Assembly: GCA_963210315.1 (NCBI GenBank)
Contig: OY723284.1
Coordinates: 1,860,001-1,924,000, forward strand
Direction of reading: 5' to 3'
DNA from: Rhynchopus euleeides
Lineage: Eukaryota > Euglenozoa > Diplonemea > Diplonemida > Diplonemidae
Length of the DNA stretch: 64,000 nucleotides
Shown: positions 1-10,609 of the stretch, piece after piece
Layout: each line of letters begins with the position of its first letter
Position numbering within the stretch: position 1 is the first letter of the stretch
Notes under the pieces: model-generated
What the model was told of the DNA's origin: nothing
Seen by the model: only the letters and a program-made list of their open reading frames with translations
Database searches by the model: none
Made by a program: the position numbers and the translations under genes

Positions 1-2970
1 GGTGTTCAACCAGTCTTCGAAAGAGGGTGATCTGTGGCAGGGACAGGCGTCGTACTTCGACACCTTCAGGTATGGCCTTTGCTGACACTCACACGCATGT
101 GTTTGGTGTAGGTCGCATCGAGCGGACTTTGATGCTGCCCCCACTGTTGTGCCTCATATACACCCACGCATTAGCCATTCTGTTTAGTGTCCGTTGCAAC
201 AAGCAAATTCTGATGCGACCTCTTGAGGCGACCTCTCCACGCATGCATACATGTTAAATCTGCTTATATTCGTGTGGAGCACATCTGACATCTCCACACC
301 CCTGCATACCTTGTGGGCACCATTCACAACCCCCTCACCCACAGCTGCCTGTTCGGGCAGGAGATCGGAGACGTGACGCCGCTCGTAGAGGGGCTCACCC
401 AATAGGTGCCTTCCACCCTCCCCCCCTCCACCACCCGCACCGCACACCCTGGTGCCGTGCCTCCAACAGGGGCTCGCTTTGCTCGGGGGTGTTGGGGTGG
501 TGGCTTTCTGCTGCCTTCGCTCCCGACAATCACACATTGCCCCCTCCCCCCCTCCGCCCGACGGGCGCTGAAGCCTGTGTCGTTGCAAGAAGCTTGTTGG
601 TTTGATCTTGCCTGTTGCTGGTCTCGTTGGTCGAGGTTGGAGCGGGGGTGGGGGGGGGGGGGTGGAGAGGGTATGCCTTCCTGGTTCTGTGTGTGTGGTG
701 TGTCACATATTCAAACGGCCTCCATTTCAGAGGGTGAATCCACCTGGCGTCACACGACACGTTGCAAACAGAAGTCAAACGGAACAGCGGGGGGCTGAGT
801 ACCACGCCCTTCCATGGGCGCTGCGGCCTGCGCTGCCTCAAGAGTTCAAACGGCGGATCCTCTGCGATCCTGGCTCATTGTACACTGCACTAAACCTAAA
901 CCAAAAACAGAAGAAGCCATATCAAAATAACCTGTGTGTTGTACTTTGTACTGCAACGCGTTGCCAAAAATGAAGACGAATTTCATGTGTTGCGCGCGGC
1001 GGTGTCAGAATGGAGGGGTTGCTTTGCCCAGCCGCGACACTGCCACTCCCCAAGAAGAAGTCTAGATGCAACCCAAAACAAATGTTTCCATCTTCAATGG
1101 TGTCTTGTGGCAGAGAGCTTGTTCCTTTTTTTTCTTTCTTCTCGGCGATGCTGCGGCCTTCTGGCGGCCAATCTGATGAGCAGTCCTGCCTTGCCACCTG
1201 ACCCATTCATACACAGCGCAGAATATGAAGGCATCGGGGCGTCAATTCGGCAAGCCGAGCACTCCGTAGTAGCCGGGCTCGCTCCCACAACCCCCCCCCC
1301 CCCCCCCTTCTCGTTGCCTCTCGAGCTCCCGAGTGTTCTCCGCTTGCCGATGCCCTAACAAAACCAACGCGCCACCCCTGTCGCACCGACACACACACAC
1401 ACACCCTTGCCGCGAGCCGCTAGATTATTTTCCTTCTTGCGCCAGCAGGGGCACCCCTTTTTGCCCCAATTTTGCTGGCGCGTCTGGGGCAGGGGGGGTG
1501 GGGGAGTTGTGGTGGGTCTAAGCCACCCCCACCACCCCTCTTGTTTGCATTGTTTCTGCAGACCACCCGCCACCCCCTTTCCCCCCCCCCCCCCCCCTAC
1601 CCCCACTTCCCTGCTTCGGGCTCGGTCGATGGATGTACATCAAACGAATCGGATAGGGGAGGGCTTGTGCTCGCTGTGTCAGGGCTGTGCCAGGTGTGAC
1701 ATCGTTGGGGTTGTTTGCAACAGGGCCTCTCCGTCTGGTTTGGATCGTTTCACACGATCTGTGCTGTGTTTCCCCTGCCTGCGACGCGTCTCTGGGAGAT
1801 GTGCGTGTTGGTATCAGAGAATCTGCAGCGCAAAAAGAGATGCTTAAAGCCTGTCCCTACGTTGAGCCAGCCGAGCAAAACAAAATGTCACACTGGCGCT
1901 GTCCGTGCCACAGAGCTATGGCCTCCTTAAAACAAAAAAACTGATGCCGTCGTCACCACCACGCATACACATGTTAATTCTGTTCTTTGATTTTGTTGCG
2001 GGCGCAGCGCGGAATACCCGGCAGGGCTATCTCCCGGGTTCCCTGGTGTTCCTTTGAACGCGCCCGGCCCCCCTTTAACACGCTAGCCTGGCTTGAGCCT
2101 GGGCAAAGGAGCGGGCGGGGTGGGGTCGTGGGGGTGGGGTGCGTGGCCCCCCCACATCCAATTGTGCAGAGCAGTCTTGCCTGTGCGCCTTCGAGGTTCG
2201 GCTGGGGTGTGAGGGGGGTGGGGTGTGGCGGGGTGGGATGGCCCGAAGCAACGGTGGGTCCACAGTGGGGCCCAAAACCCATGTTGGGCAGCAGTCATGC
2301 CTTTGCCCTCCCCACGCCCGCGTGGGTGGGGGTGGCGGGGGGCGAGGCAGTTTCTCTGAGTGATTTTTCTGTTCTGTTTTTGTTGTTGTCGTTGATGTTG
2401 ATGTTGCTGGTTGTATTTTTTGGGCGCAACACGGCGCACATACGCACACACAACACAAGACTCCCTAACCCTTCCTCCTTTCTATGCCGCTCCCCTTCCT
2501 TCCTTTAACTCTCGATGATTTGCCAAAGAAAATCCAATCGTAGAGGATGCGCAAAACATACCATCCCCAAGCAGCTCCATCTGTGGATAACTTGGGATGG
2601 CGCAAAGAGCCAGCACGAATGGGGACCGAGAGAGAGTGCCCTCTGGGTGCAGCTGCGCAGTGGTCTCAACATAGGTGGTCCGATGGTGTCTGTAGTGTCT
2701 TGCCCCAAAGGAAGGGGTGCTTGGGAGTGGGGTGGGGTGGGGAGAGGGGGGAGTCAGCAGCGGGACACACGGAAGCGGAGCTTTCTTGGTTGTGCGGACA
2801 AAAACAGCGAGGGCAACCACAAAAGAAGGCGAAAGGGAAAGGCGGAGTGAGTTTCTGGCGTCTCTCCACACTGCGACTTGCCTCCACCTGCACACTGCGC
2901 ATTGTGACACACTCTTCCGTAGGTCTCAGGTCACGTGGCTGTCTGGCTTTTGGGGGACAGCGACGTACCG
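1..2970. other. intergenic, low-complexity, no gene seen
   Basis: No open frame here has convincing protein character. The frames present are short, overlap on both strands and are dominated by Pro, Gly, Arg and Cys from C/G homopolymer runs (near 650, 1290, 1580 and 2330). Pyrimidine tracts and CA/GT runs are frequent. An in-frame GTG at 2717 extends the next gene upstream, but the added residues are compositionally unlike the protein, so this stretch is left as intergenic or 5' flanking DNA. Confidence 0.6.
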
Positions 2971-2996
2971 CTTTCTCACACGCACACACCCTGCAG
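2971..2996 (+). promoter_or_regulatory. putative trans-splice (or 5'UTR splice) acceptor
   Basis: A pyrimidine-rich stretch ends in CTGCAG with the AG at 2995-2996. It leaves an 11-nt leader (2997-3007) before the ATG at 3008. The same arrangement and the same 11-nt distance recur at 7910/7922 and 46632/46644, which suggests one mRNA-maturation mechanism, possibly spliced-leader addition. A cis intron in the 5'UTR is the alternative. Confidence 0.4.
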
Positions 2997-3007
2997 AACA
3001 TCACACG

Positions 3008-5863
3008 ATGCAGTCACTCCTCGCTGTTGGGGCGCTATGCCTCCTGTCTGCAGGGATGTCTGAGGGGTCGCACCTCGCGGTGCTGAAGAAGACATGCACG
3101 GAGGAGGACCTGCAGGCCACAAAGCTGTGGGCCCTGCAGCAGGGGGTGATCAACCCGGGGCCGAAGTCGAGCGGGGTGATCTCGTTCAAGGGCTTCCGGG
3201 CCATTGCGCTGAAGCTGACGGAGGGGCAGGTGGCGATGGCGCAGCAGCAGGAGTGCGTGGACTACCTGGAGACGAACGACGAGGGGCGCCTGCAGGGGCA
3301 CGGGCCGAGCGAGAGCTGGTGGAGCCGCCACCAGAACTGGGGCGAGGGGTCGCCTGCAGAGGAGGCGAAGCCGTACTGGGTGACGCTGGTGGTCTGGGGG
3401 GCGGAGGACTGCGCGAAGTGGTCATGGAGGTGCGCGGGCTTCAGGTTCTTCAAGCGGTGGGCGTGGGACCAGGGGGTCGACTTCGCCGAGGACAGGCTGC
3501 AGTACGACGCAGCCCTCGGGGGGTTCCGCGGGAAGCTGAGCCTGACGGCGGATGAGGCGGCCCTGCTGCAGGCGTTCGCAGGGGGGAAGCTGACGATCGA
3601 GGCGGCGCCGGTGGAGATGAAGGTGCCGGTGAGCCGTGTGAAGTTCGAGTGCCCGGACACGCAGACGGAGGGGGTGCCGTACGGGCTTGCGGCGATGACG
3701 GGGGACGTGCGTGACCCTGACAACAGCACGTACGCGCACGACAAGACGTGGGGGCAGGGGGTGGACGTGTACGTCCTGGACACGGGTATCATGTGCGAGC
3801 ACGAGGAGTTCGACAACAACTGCCACTGGGGCGCCAACCTGGTCGACAACCTGCTCGCGGACGACAGCGGGCACGGGACCCACATTGCCGCCACCATCGC
3901 CGGGAAGGTGAACGGTGTGGCGAAGTCGGCCACCGTGGTGGCTGTGCGGATTGCGCGTGACGGGAACACCAACAAGCAGTCGGTTGTGGAGGCGATCCAG
4001 TACGTTGTGGAGGCGACGAAGCAGCGCGGGAGGCGCGGTGTGATCAACATGTCGATCCAGTTCCCGGGGTCGACGCTGCTGAACGACGCCGTGAACGCGG
4101 CGACCCTTGCGGACGTTGTGGTTGTGTCTGCCGCAGGGAACGGTGACGAGCCGTCGTGCGAGTACTCCCCGTCCGGGGCGGCGTCGTCCATCACGGTGGG
4201 GCTGCACGACGTGAACTACAACCCGCAGTGGTCGAGCTACGGGAAGTGCGTGACGCTGTACGCCCCGGGGTACGAGGTGTGGTCGGCGGACAACAAGAAC
4301 GCGACATCTTACCGGTACAGGAGCGGGACGTCGATGGCGGCCCCGCACGTGTCTGCCATTGCGGCGGTGTACCTGACGGAGCGCCCGCAGGCCACCCCCG
4401 CGTCCGTCAAGGCGTTCCTGGTGGAGTCGGCGCACCGGAACCTGCTGTCCCCCCTGCGGGCGTTTGACCAGAACCTCGTTGCGCGCATCCCGTGCGAGGG
4501 GACCCCCGCGTCGCACGAGGCAATCCCGGAGGTGGTGGACCGGGTGCTCTGCCCGGCGGGGACGGAGACGAAGACCCTGCAGGGGGCGGGCGGGGGCGAC
4601 TCGTTCCTTGCCTCCGGGAACGGGTCGGACATCGCCATCAACGCGTGCTGGGAGATCAAGTGCGATGGGCTGGTGACTGTGAACGCGAACTGGATCACTG
4701 CGGATGCTGTGTACTACCGGAACTACATCAACGTGACGGAGGTGAAGTCGAAGGTGATGATGAGCAACTACGGCTACATCGAGAAGGACAGGCAGCTGCA
4801 CGGGGATGTGTTCGTGTCGTTTGTTGTGGTGCGCCTGAACGGGGAGCTGCCGATGAACTTCAACTACACGTGCACGGCCCCGCAGGTGTCGCAGCCGGGG
4901 GTGGAGGCCAGCAGGCGCGTGTCGCACTGCCCGGCCCGCCGCACCCACTTCCGCCCGTCTGAGGACAACTGCTACAACAACGTGCTGCGGGCGAACCGGT
5001 GGAGCCAGTCGGGCGAACTGGCGTACCTTCCCGAGGCGGGGTACCCGGCAAGCACGGAGCGCTGCTGGATGCTGTCGTGCCGCAGGTGGATCAAGGTGGA
5101 GCCGCAGTTTGTCGACCTGGAGCAGGGGTTCGACACCATCCGCTTCACGGACCGCAGCCCCTACAAGCGCGTCCTGAGCGGGAACTACTCGCAGAGCAAC
5201 GAGACGGAGCTGCCTGAGGTGATGTACTTCCGGAAGCACGCGATTATCAAGTTCACCTCCGACGAGTCTGTGACGGCGGGCGGGTTCCTGTTCAAGTGGA
5301 GCTGCGACAACAGCTACACGCCCCCTGTGACGGACGTCCCGGCCCCCGTCCCGTTCCCGGAGATCACCCCGAACCCGAACCCGCAGTGCTCGCTGTCCGG
5401 GTGCCTCGGGTCGAGCTGCGACTGGGCGATCAAGTCGTCGTTCGACCTGTACGACTGCGCCACACTTGCCGTCTTCGGGTGCGACTGCACCGGGTGTGCG
5501 TGCGCCCCGCCCGCCCCACCTGCGCCGTGCCTCGCCCCGGCCAGCAACGAGGTGGCGTGGTACAGCGTGTCGACCGCGTGCTGGAAGATCGAGTGCCCGG
5601 CAAACCAGTACGCAGTCTACACCTTCAGCAGCTTCAGCCTGGCCTGGCACGCGGAGTACCTTACCTTCGCAAAGGAGGACGGTGTGCGGGTGTCGCGTGG
5701 CGGGCTCGACTTCACCGCACGCACCATCGACACCTCGGACTTCAAGGAGCAGGTCGGCTACGTCCGGTTTGAGAGCTCCCGCGGTGTGGAGGAGGGGCAG
5801 GGTTCCCCGTACGGGTTCAGGTTCCAGTGGGCGTGTGTTGACAGGGTGGAGCCGTCTGCCTGA
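3008..5863 (+). CDS. secreted subtilisin-like serine protease with two I9-like propeptides and three CUB-like modules
   Basis: The 951-aa product is a predicted secreted S8 (subtilisin/proteinase K-type) endopeptidase. The ATG at 3008 is chosen because it begins a clear signal peptide (MQSLLAVGALCLLSAG). Residues about 22-97 look like a diverged inhibitor-I9 propeptide, and about 122-205 like a second, better one (GFRGKLSLTADEAALLQAF). The catalytic triad is D258 in VLDTGI, H289 in GHGTH and S442 in GTSMAAPH, with the oxyanion Asn at N378 (SAAGNG); all are intact. After the protease domain come three Cys-containing beta-rich modules (about 530-625, 640-770, 845-950), each with a CW-x-(I/L)-x-C motif and ending near F-x-W-x-C, which resemble CUB domains. 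A Pro-rich linker precedes the last. The gene stands alone, on the same strand as the other host genes. Protease assignment is firm; the CUB naming is by pattern only. Confidence 0.93.
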   Translation: MQSLLAVGALCLLSAGMSEGSHLAVLKKTCTEEDLQATKLWALQQGVINPGPKSSGVISFKGFRAIALKLTEGQVAMAQQQECVDYLETNDEGRLQGHGPSESWWSRHQNWGEGSPAEEAKPYWVTLVVWGAEDCAKWSWRCAGFRFFKRWAWDQGVDFAEDRLQYDAALGGFRGKLSLTADEAALLQAFAGGKLTIEAAPVEMKVPVSRVKFECPDTQTEGVPYGLAAMTGDVRDPDNSTYAHDKTWGQGVDVYVLDTGIMCEHEEFDNNCHWGANLVDNLLADDSGHGTHIAATIAGKVNGVAKSATVVAVRIARDGNTNKQSVVEAIQYVVEATKQRGRRGVINMSIQFPGSTLLNDAVNAATLADVVVVSAAGNGDEPSCEYSPSGAASSITVGLHDVNYNPQWSSYGKCVTLYAPGYEVWSADNKNATSYRYRSGTSMAAPHVSAIAAVYLTERPQATPASVKAFLVESAHRNLLSPLRAFDQNLVARIPCEGTPASHEAIPEVVDRVLCPAGTETKTLQGAGGGDSFLASGNGSDIAINACWEIKCDGLVTVNANWITADAVYYRNYINVTEVKSKVMMSNYGYIEKDRQLHGDVFVSFVVVRLNGELPMNFNYTCTAPQVSQPGVEASRRVSHCPARRTHFRPSEDNCYNNVLRANRWSQSGELAYLPEAGYPASTERCWMLSCRRWIKVEPQFVDLEQGFDTIRFTDRSPYKRVLSGNYSQSNETELPEVMYFRKHAIIKFTSDESVTAGGFLFKWSCDNSYTPPVTDVPAPVPFPEITPNPNPQCSLSGCLGSSCDWAIKSSFDLYDCATLAVFGCDCTGCACAPPAPPAPCLAPASNEVAWYSVSTACWKIECPANQYAVYTFSSFSLAWHAEYLTFAKEDGVRVSRGGLDFTARTIDTSDFKEQVGYVRFESSRGVEEGQGSPYGFRFQWACVDRVEPSA

Positions 5864-7873
5864 TTGCTGTTGTGATTGCGAACGCCCTTTTTTTCTGATC
5901 ACTTGTTCTATGTCACGCGGGCACCCCGCCTTCTCTTTCCTTTCGCAGGGACTCTTGCGTCCCTTGCCTTGCGACGCCGTTGAGCATCGAATACGCAGTG
6001 TCGATTGCCTACCCTCATGGAATTCTGATTGTCGGTGGTAGGCTGTGGGTTGGATATCCGAGATCTAAAGTCGACGATCCAATGTGCAGACCTCGCGACT
6101 CACAGAATGAACCCTTTTTGCAAAATTGATTACTGCAAGGAAAGAAACCTGAACACAGACTTCATGCAACAGCCGTGCCGTACCTGAACACCTAACATGC
6201 TAGTTGTCCCTCCTGTGGCTGTGCCAGAGGGGGTGTCATTCATTTCCCAACAAATCCCCCTCCCCCCTCCCCCAAACAATACAGTTGTCCAACAAACATT
6301 GGTGGGGTAAAAATGTTGGTGGGGTAAAAACTAAGGTGGATTATAGGATTTTTTGGAGCTAAGGTGGGTTTTTACCCCACCAATGTTTGTTGGATGACTG
6401 TAATCAACCAAAATTCAGGAATTATCAACCAACCTCCCTCCGAAAAGCACACCTCACTGGCGTGTGTTACACACAGCACGGGGCCGCTGTGCGGTGATAC
6501 CCTGTTCCCGCACCCGTCCTGGATCAGTACTGCCTCTATTGCAATGCCAATGAGAAGATCCCTGTTCCAGCTGCGTGCCTGTTCCGCGGTAGTTCTGTCC
6601 CCGTCCCCCGTGTTGCAAACATCCACAGCGTTGAGTGTGTCGCTCTGTGCGCATGACCGTTCCCGCGAACCGAGTGCGTTTGTTTCCCCGCGAGACCGCA
6701 ATGCCGAAGCAACAGGAGAGTCCCTTCTGTGCGGTTCTGGTCCCACCCGGATCCGTGACCCGGCAATTGTGCACCTTTCCCCCCCCCCCCCGTTCCCCCC
6801 TCTGACCCCACCAAGGGTATTTCCGACCACACGGAACCTTGCCGGTGCGCGTTTGCGAGGGAGGCTTGAGGGGCGCGCGGTGCAAACGGCGGCAGACATC
6901 ATACAGATGACCACTGCTGCCCCTCTGCCCTTCCTCCGCTCTCCGCCCCCACACCCACCTCCCCCCTTTCTGTGTCCGCATGTGCATGAGTGTGCAGTGG
7001 GTCGCACCAGAGTTCGCTCGGGGTTTCCCTGCACTAAACAACATCATGCGCCGTGTTGTGTGTGTGCCACACGGCACACTCACCCCTCTTCATCACTCTC
7101 TTACCCAATCCATTATATTCTGTTGGCCGTGCCGCTGCAGTCCAGAGGGTGCCGCAGGGAATGCCGTATGGCACGTGTTTGTTTTCCGCAAAAAAAGAAT
7201 AATCCCGCAAAAACAACGTTTTGCTGCCGTCGCTGCCCTACCCCACGCCGGTGGGAAGGGCAGCACCTCAGCCGACGACCTGCCACACACCACGCCACAT
7301 GCATGAACGGCGGGATTTACTTCAAACCGACGCGTCGCCCCACCCCCCCTCCCTCCCTGCGTCTCCCCTTGCCTGGTCTGCGCCCTGGACAGCAAAATCC
7401 CGCCAGACAGCCACCTCCCTGCCATCTGTGTTTCACGGCGAGAGTTTATTGTGGAGGTGGTGGGTAGATGTGTGTGTGTCAGAAATCACTCCCTCACGCA
7501 CAGGGTAGTTTACCTCAAGGTGATGAGGGTTGGGGGAGGGGGGGGATTTGTTTGGATTTTTTGCCCAAACAAGCTTGCTTGTCACAGCGAAAGAGTCAGT
7601 GGGAGCGTACCCGCGCGCAGTGTGTTTTGAGAGAGCAACACAAAATCACCTAAACACAGCAACGCCCTTCGCAGGGGCCACAACACACTGCCGCTCGTGC
7701 GCACAAACAAAACCCGGACTCTCTCTTTTTGGACTGTTTCCCACACCCCGCTAACACCCACCAACGCATTCCACAGCAGGTCCCCCTCCCCCTCCCCACC
7801 GCCCCGCCACCACTACCCCCTGATACACGGAGAGGGGTGGGGGGGGGAGGGTGAGGGCGCGTGAGGTGACCTT
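5864..7873. other. intergenic; only a small transposon recognised
   Basis: Apart from the 123-bp TA-flanked element at 6280-6402, I see no gene. A 367-codon + frame (6364-7467) begins inside that element and reads as Pro/Arg/His-rich low-complexity sequence with no domain, so it is not called. Confidence 0.6.
6280..6402. mobile_element. TA-flanked MITE with ~34-bp inverted repeats
   Basis: The left end reads TACAGTTGTCCAACAAACAT (6280 onward), and the reverse complement of the right end reads TACAGTCATCCAACAAACAT (from 6402). The inverted repeats continue through GGTGGGGTAAAAA on both sides, with two mismatches. TA lies at both ends, as expected of a Tc1/mariner-type target duplication. It has no coding capacity (119 bp inside the TAs), so it would be non-autonomous. 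Confidence 0.85.
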
Positions 7874-7910
7874 CGCCCCCCTCCCTTCCCCTCCCCCCTC
7901 CCCTCGCCAG
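7874..7910 (+). promoter_or_regulatory. putative trans-splice acceptor
   Basis: An almost pure C/T tract runs for over 30 nt and ends in CGCCAG (AG at 7909-7910), 11 nt before the ATG at 7922. A second AG follows at 7913-7914. It is the strongest polypyrimidine-AG signal in the window and has no evident upstream 5' splice site paired with it. Confidence 0.5.
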
Positions 7911-7921
7911 ACAGGCACAAA

Positions 7922-9496
7922 ATGCTTCGCCACCGGAAGGCCGTGGTTGCAGGGATCCTGGGGCTCTGCATCGTGGCACTTGTCACCTCAAGGCACCACT
8001 CTCCAGGCCACGACATTTCAACCGACACCGCCGCCGCCGCCGCCACCACCACCCCACCCGCCCCGACAACCCATCTCCCCACCGCCAGTGCGGACACCCC
8101 AGCTTCATCTGGAGGTGCTGGGGGGTCTCCGTCTGGGGTTCGGGCTGCTGGGGGTGGGGGCAGCAGGGGCTCCGCCCAGTTTGGGAGCACCAAAGAAGAG
8201 CTGGCGGCGTTAAAGCAGCACATCGTCGGCACACTCAATGCAAAGCGGACAGAGATCCCTCGGGTGAAGGGGGGTGGGGGCGGCATCGAGGGGGCGGCGT
8301 GGTTCGACAGCGCATCCTGCTTGGGGTATCTAGAGGTCCATCAGGAGAGCTGCGACTCCGCGTGGATGTCACGCACCCAGCTGTCGGAGAACGCCTCGTG
8401 GGACGCCTTCCTCCACACAACAGGCCTGGACTACCTCAGGGCAACCGTGGAGGGTGACGCGGAGCTGTTTACGGCGAATGTCACCGCCATCGAGCCCTGC
8501 AGCTATGCCGCAGGATTCCGCCTCCTCTGCAAGCAGGGCAAGGTGATGCTGCACCTCAAGTGGGAGACGGATAACTTCAACGGGGTGACGGAGACGCTCG
8601 GCACAATCACCTCCTTCCGCGACAAACACGTCGCGAGGTTCCTCACCCTGGGGTCCTGCGGGCGCGCCGCGGAGACGGCACACCCCCCGGATCTCCTGCA
8701 GTTCCGCAACACACTCGACATGTCGGGCAGCCGGTATTACCACTCTGAGGGGCACGCAGCGCTCTACCCATTCGTGGATGGCCCGAAGGGCCTCCAGTGG
8801 CGCTGGCTGCGCAACCCCGAGGTGGTGTGGGCAGGCGCCGGCAGTCGGAGTGACAGCGAGATCCAGAGGGAGGTGCTGAAGGGGCGTGCGCCGTGCGACG
8901 GGGAAGGTTCCAAGGGGATGCGCGTGATGTTCATGGGTGAGTCGCATCTCCGCACCGTGTGGCGGCACTGGGAGTCGGTGCTGCGGAGGAAGAATCCGGT
9001 CAGGCTGAAGACCTCGGGGGAGCGGCATGCCTTTGGGGTGCACCAGGTGGTGTTTGAGTTCAACCCGCTGATGAAGGCGCTGAGTGTTGCCGACTTCCAG
9101 AGGTACGATGCGGTGTTCCTCGGGTTTGGGGCGTGGCCAGCAAACACCGGGTGGACCCACGCGCAGTACTTCCAGTTCATCGATGAGATTTTTGAGTTGA
9201 TGGCGGGGCTGAAGAATATCGTGTGGCTCGGGACGCCTGCCTGGCCCAAGCCACGGCACAACAGCGGCGGGTTCCGCATCACCAACGCGAGGCTCAAGCT
9301 GTGGAATGCATACTCAGCCCGGCAGGCCCGGGCACACGGGTTTGACGTGGTCGATTTCTTCACCGCATCCGCCCCTCTTATGAGCCTGCACCATCCTGAC
9401 GCCATGCACTACGACAACAGCGTCATCCTGCTCAGCATGGTTGAGGAGGTGGCGCGCAGGACCTGCATCCCCTGGAAGAGCCCCGGCGGAGGGTAG
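7922..9496 (+). CDS. type II membrane SGNH/PC-esterase-like protein
   Basis: The product has 524 aa. The ATG at 7922 starts a short basic stretch (MLRHRKA) and a single hydrophobic segment at about residues 7-23, a typical signal anchor for a Golgi or cell-surface type II protein. An Ala/Thr/Pro/Gly-rich stem follows to about residue 100. The C-terminal half carries SGNH-hydrolase signatures as in the PC-esterase family: the nucleophile S341 in FMGESH and the D493-A-M-H496 motif near the C-terminus, which matches the family's DxxH block. Family members act as acyl transferases or esterases on glycans. Here I infer a luminal O-acylation or deacylation role, substrate unknown. The Cys-rich middle (about 120-220) has no assignment. 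Motifs are visible; the family placement is from pattern memory. Confidence 0.82.
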   Translation: MLRHRKAVVAGILGLCIVALVTSRHHSPGHDISTDTAAAAATTTPPAPTTHLPTASADTPASSGGAGGSPSGVRAAGGGGSRGSAQFGSTKEELAALKQHIVGTLNAKRTEIPRVKGGGGGIEGAAWFDSASCLGYLEVHQESCDSAWMSRTQLSENASWDAFLHTTGLDYLRATVEGDAELFTANVTAIEPCSYAAGFRLLCKQGKVMLHLKWETDNFNGVTETLGTITSFRDKHVARFLTLGSCGRAAETAHPPDLLQFRNTLDMSGSRYYHSEGHAALYPFVDGPKGLQWRWLRNPEVVWAGAGSRSDSEIQREVLKGRAPCDGEGSKGMRVMFMGESHLRTVWRHWESVLRRKNPVRLKTSGERHAFGVHQVVFEFNPLMKALSVADFQRYDAVFLGFGAWPANTGWTHAQYFQFIDEIFELMAGLKNIVWLGTPAWPKPRHNSGGFRITNARLKLWNAYSARQARAHGFDVVDFFTASAPLMSLHHPDAMHYDNSVILLSMVEEVARRTCIPWKSPGGG

Positions 9497-10053
9497 TGGG
9501 GTGAAGGGTGTTGGGCCAATGGTGGGTGGGGGCCATCCCCGCAGTCAATTGCATCCCGGAAGATGGGTTGGGCTGTGTGATGAAGCTATGATGAAGAAGG
9601 GGAAATGTATTGTGTTGTGAACTCTGTAGAAGGGGGAGGGGGGCTGGGAGGGGGTTGTTCGTAGGACGGGCGCACCAAGTCGGGGAGTTGTCCGGTGGAT
9701 AGTGGCAACTGGGCTCATGAGGGGAGAGGTGTGTTCCCCTCTCTCCCAAATGGCTTGTGATATGAAGCGGCTGCTCTTGTCAGCAAAGCGAGCGAGAAGT
9801 ATGGCCCGTCATTTCACTCGTCACGTCAAAGCAGAATCTCGTGTGGTGCATATCTGGAAGTGTGTATCGTCGGATCGTGAGAACACCCCACGCATCGCTG
9901 GGGGTCCGGATGGCGTTCTGCGAAACGATTCTCATTGCAACCCCAGATTCCCTGTTGCGTTGTGTGGGCACAACCCCCGTCCCCGAACCACGCCTTGATG
10001 TGCTCCAAGCCACCGCCCCCGCTGGAAACTGACCTACGGCGCCGTTTTTTTTA

Positions 10054-10402
10054 CTACCGTATACGTAAATATTATGGAACGTAAATATTATGGAACGGGC
10101 CCATTTTTGCCCGATCCGTTCCATAATATTTACGTTCCAAAATATTTACAGGGCCAGTTGGGGACTCGGTGGTGAGGATGGCTTGCCTCAGGAATCGCGC
10201 GAAAAGTGCACGAGTAGGTCCCGTCAGGGACTCTGTATGCCGTCCGATCACCTGGTCCAAGTCCCCGAGTCGCAGAAAGCCCTGTAAGTATTATGGAACG
10301 AAAAAAATCTGGAACGCCAACCCACCAGCGTTCCAAAATATTTACGTTCCATAATATTTACGTTCCAAAATATTTACGTTTCATAATATTTACGTATACG
10401 GT
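10054..10402. mobile_element. palindromic TA-inserting element (CCGTATACG ends)
   Basis: The left end TACCGTATACGTAAATATTA (T at 10056) is mirrored at the right, ending CGTATACGGTA near 10403. Both arms then repeat short GGAACGTAAATATT-type blocks, partly inverted within one arm (about 10080-10140) and again near 10290-10390. The middle also contains inverted GGGGACT segments. No coding capacity is visible. TA dinucleotides bracket the CCG/CGG ends. The flanks ...TTTTTTTTAC and GTTACGAGCGACGAAG match a continuous TTTTTTTACGAGTTCCGAGCG sequence in the other copy of the host repeat near 28000, so this is an insertion into an older repeat. The outermost 1-2 bp are uncertain. Confidence 0.75.
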
Positions 10403-10609
10403 AGTTACGAGCGACGAAGCGTAGCGAAGTCGCGAAGTAACGAAGGAAATCGTACGACTGAAGCTTTGGATTAGCACCTCATGCCACTTCACAGGGCCTC
10501 AACACAGCCTTGAGACAGCAAGTGTGCGCTCAACAAAAAGTAGTCCGGAACTGTTCTCCCGCAGTTGCTGGACAGGGTGTCTATAATAAAGCGAAAGGAG
10601 TACGATTTT
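10403..10609 (+). repeat. dispersed repeat, copy 1 (AAATCGTAC termini)
   Basis: The segment from about 10445 (GGAAATCGTACGACTGAAGC) to 10609 (GGAGTACGATTTT) is homologous, in inverse orientation, to 27844-28016. Shared blocks include CAGGGCCTCAACACA, GTCCGGAACTGTTCTCCC and GGAGTACGATTT. The ends are inverted repeats of AAATCGTAC. Homology extends leftward through GAGCGACGAAG...TCGCGAAG into the T-run interrupted by the palindromic element. No protein is encoded. It could be a MITE or a repeated non-coding RNA gene. Confidence 0.75.

Noticed and set aside
2717-3007. N-terminal extension of the protease from a GTG
   Set aside because: Non-ATG start, low-complexity residues, and it would bury the signal peptide beginning at 3008.
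3422-5902. Long minus-strand frames (up to 826 codons) opposite the subtilisin gene
   Set aside because: They are shadows of a GC-rich coding sequence; their Arg/His/Val-rich composition has no domain, while the + strand has an intact protease.
6364-7467. 367-codon + frame
   Set aside because: It begins in a MITE arm, is Pro/Arg-rich with no recognisable domain, and overlaps equally poor frames on the other strand.
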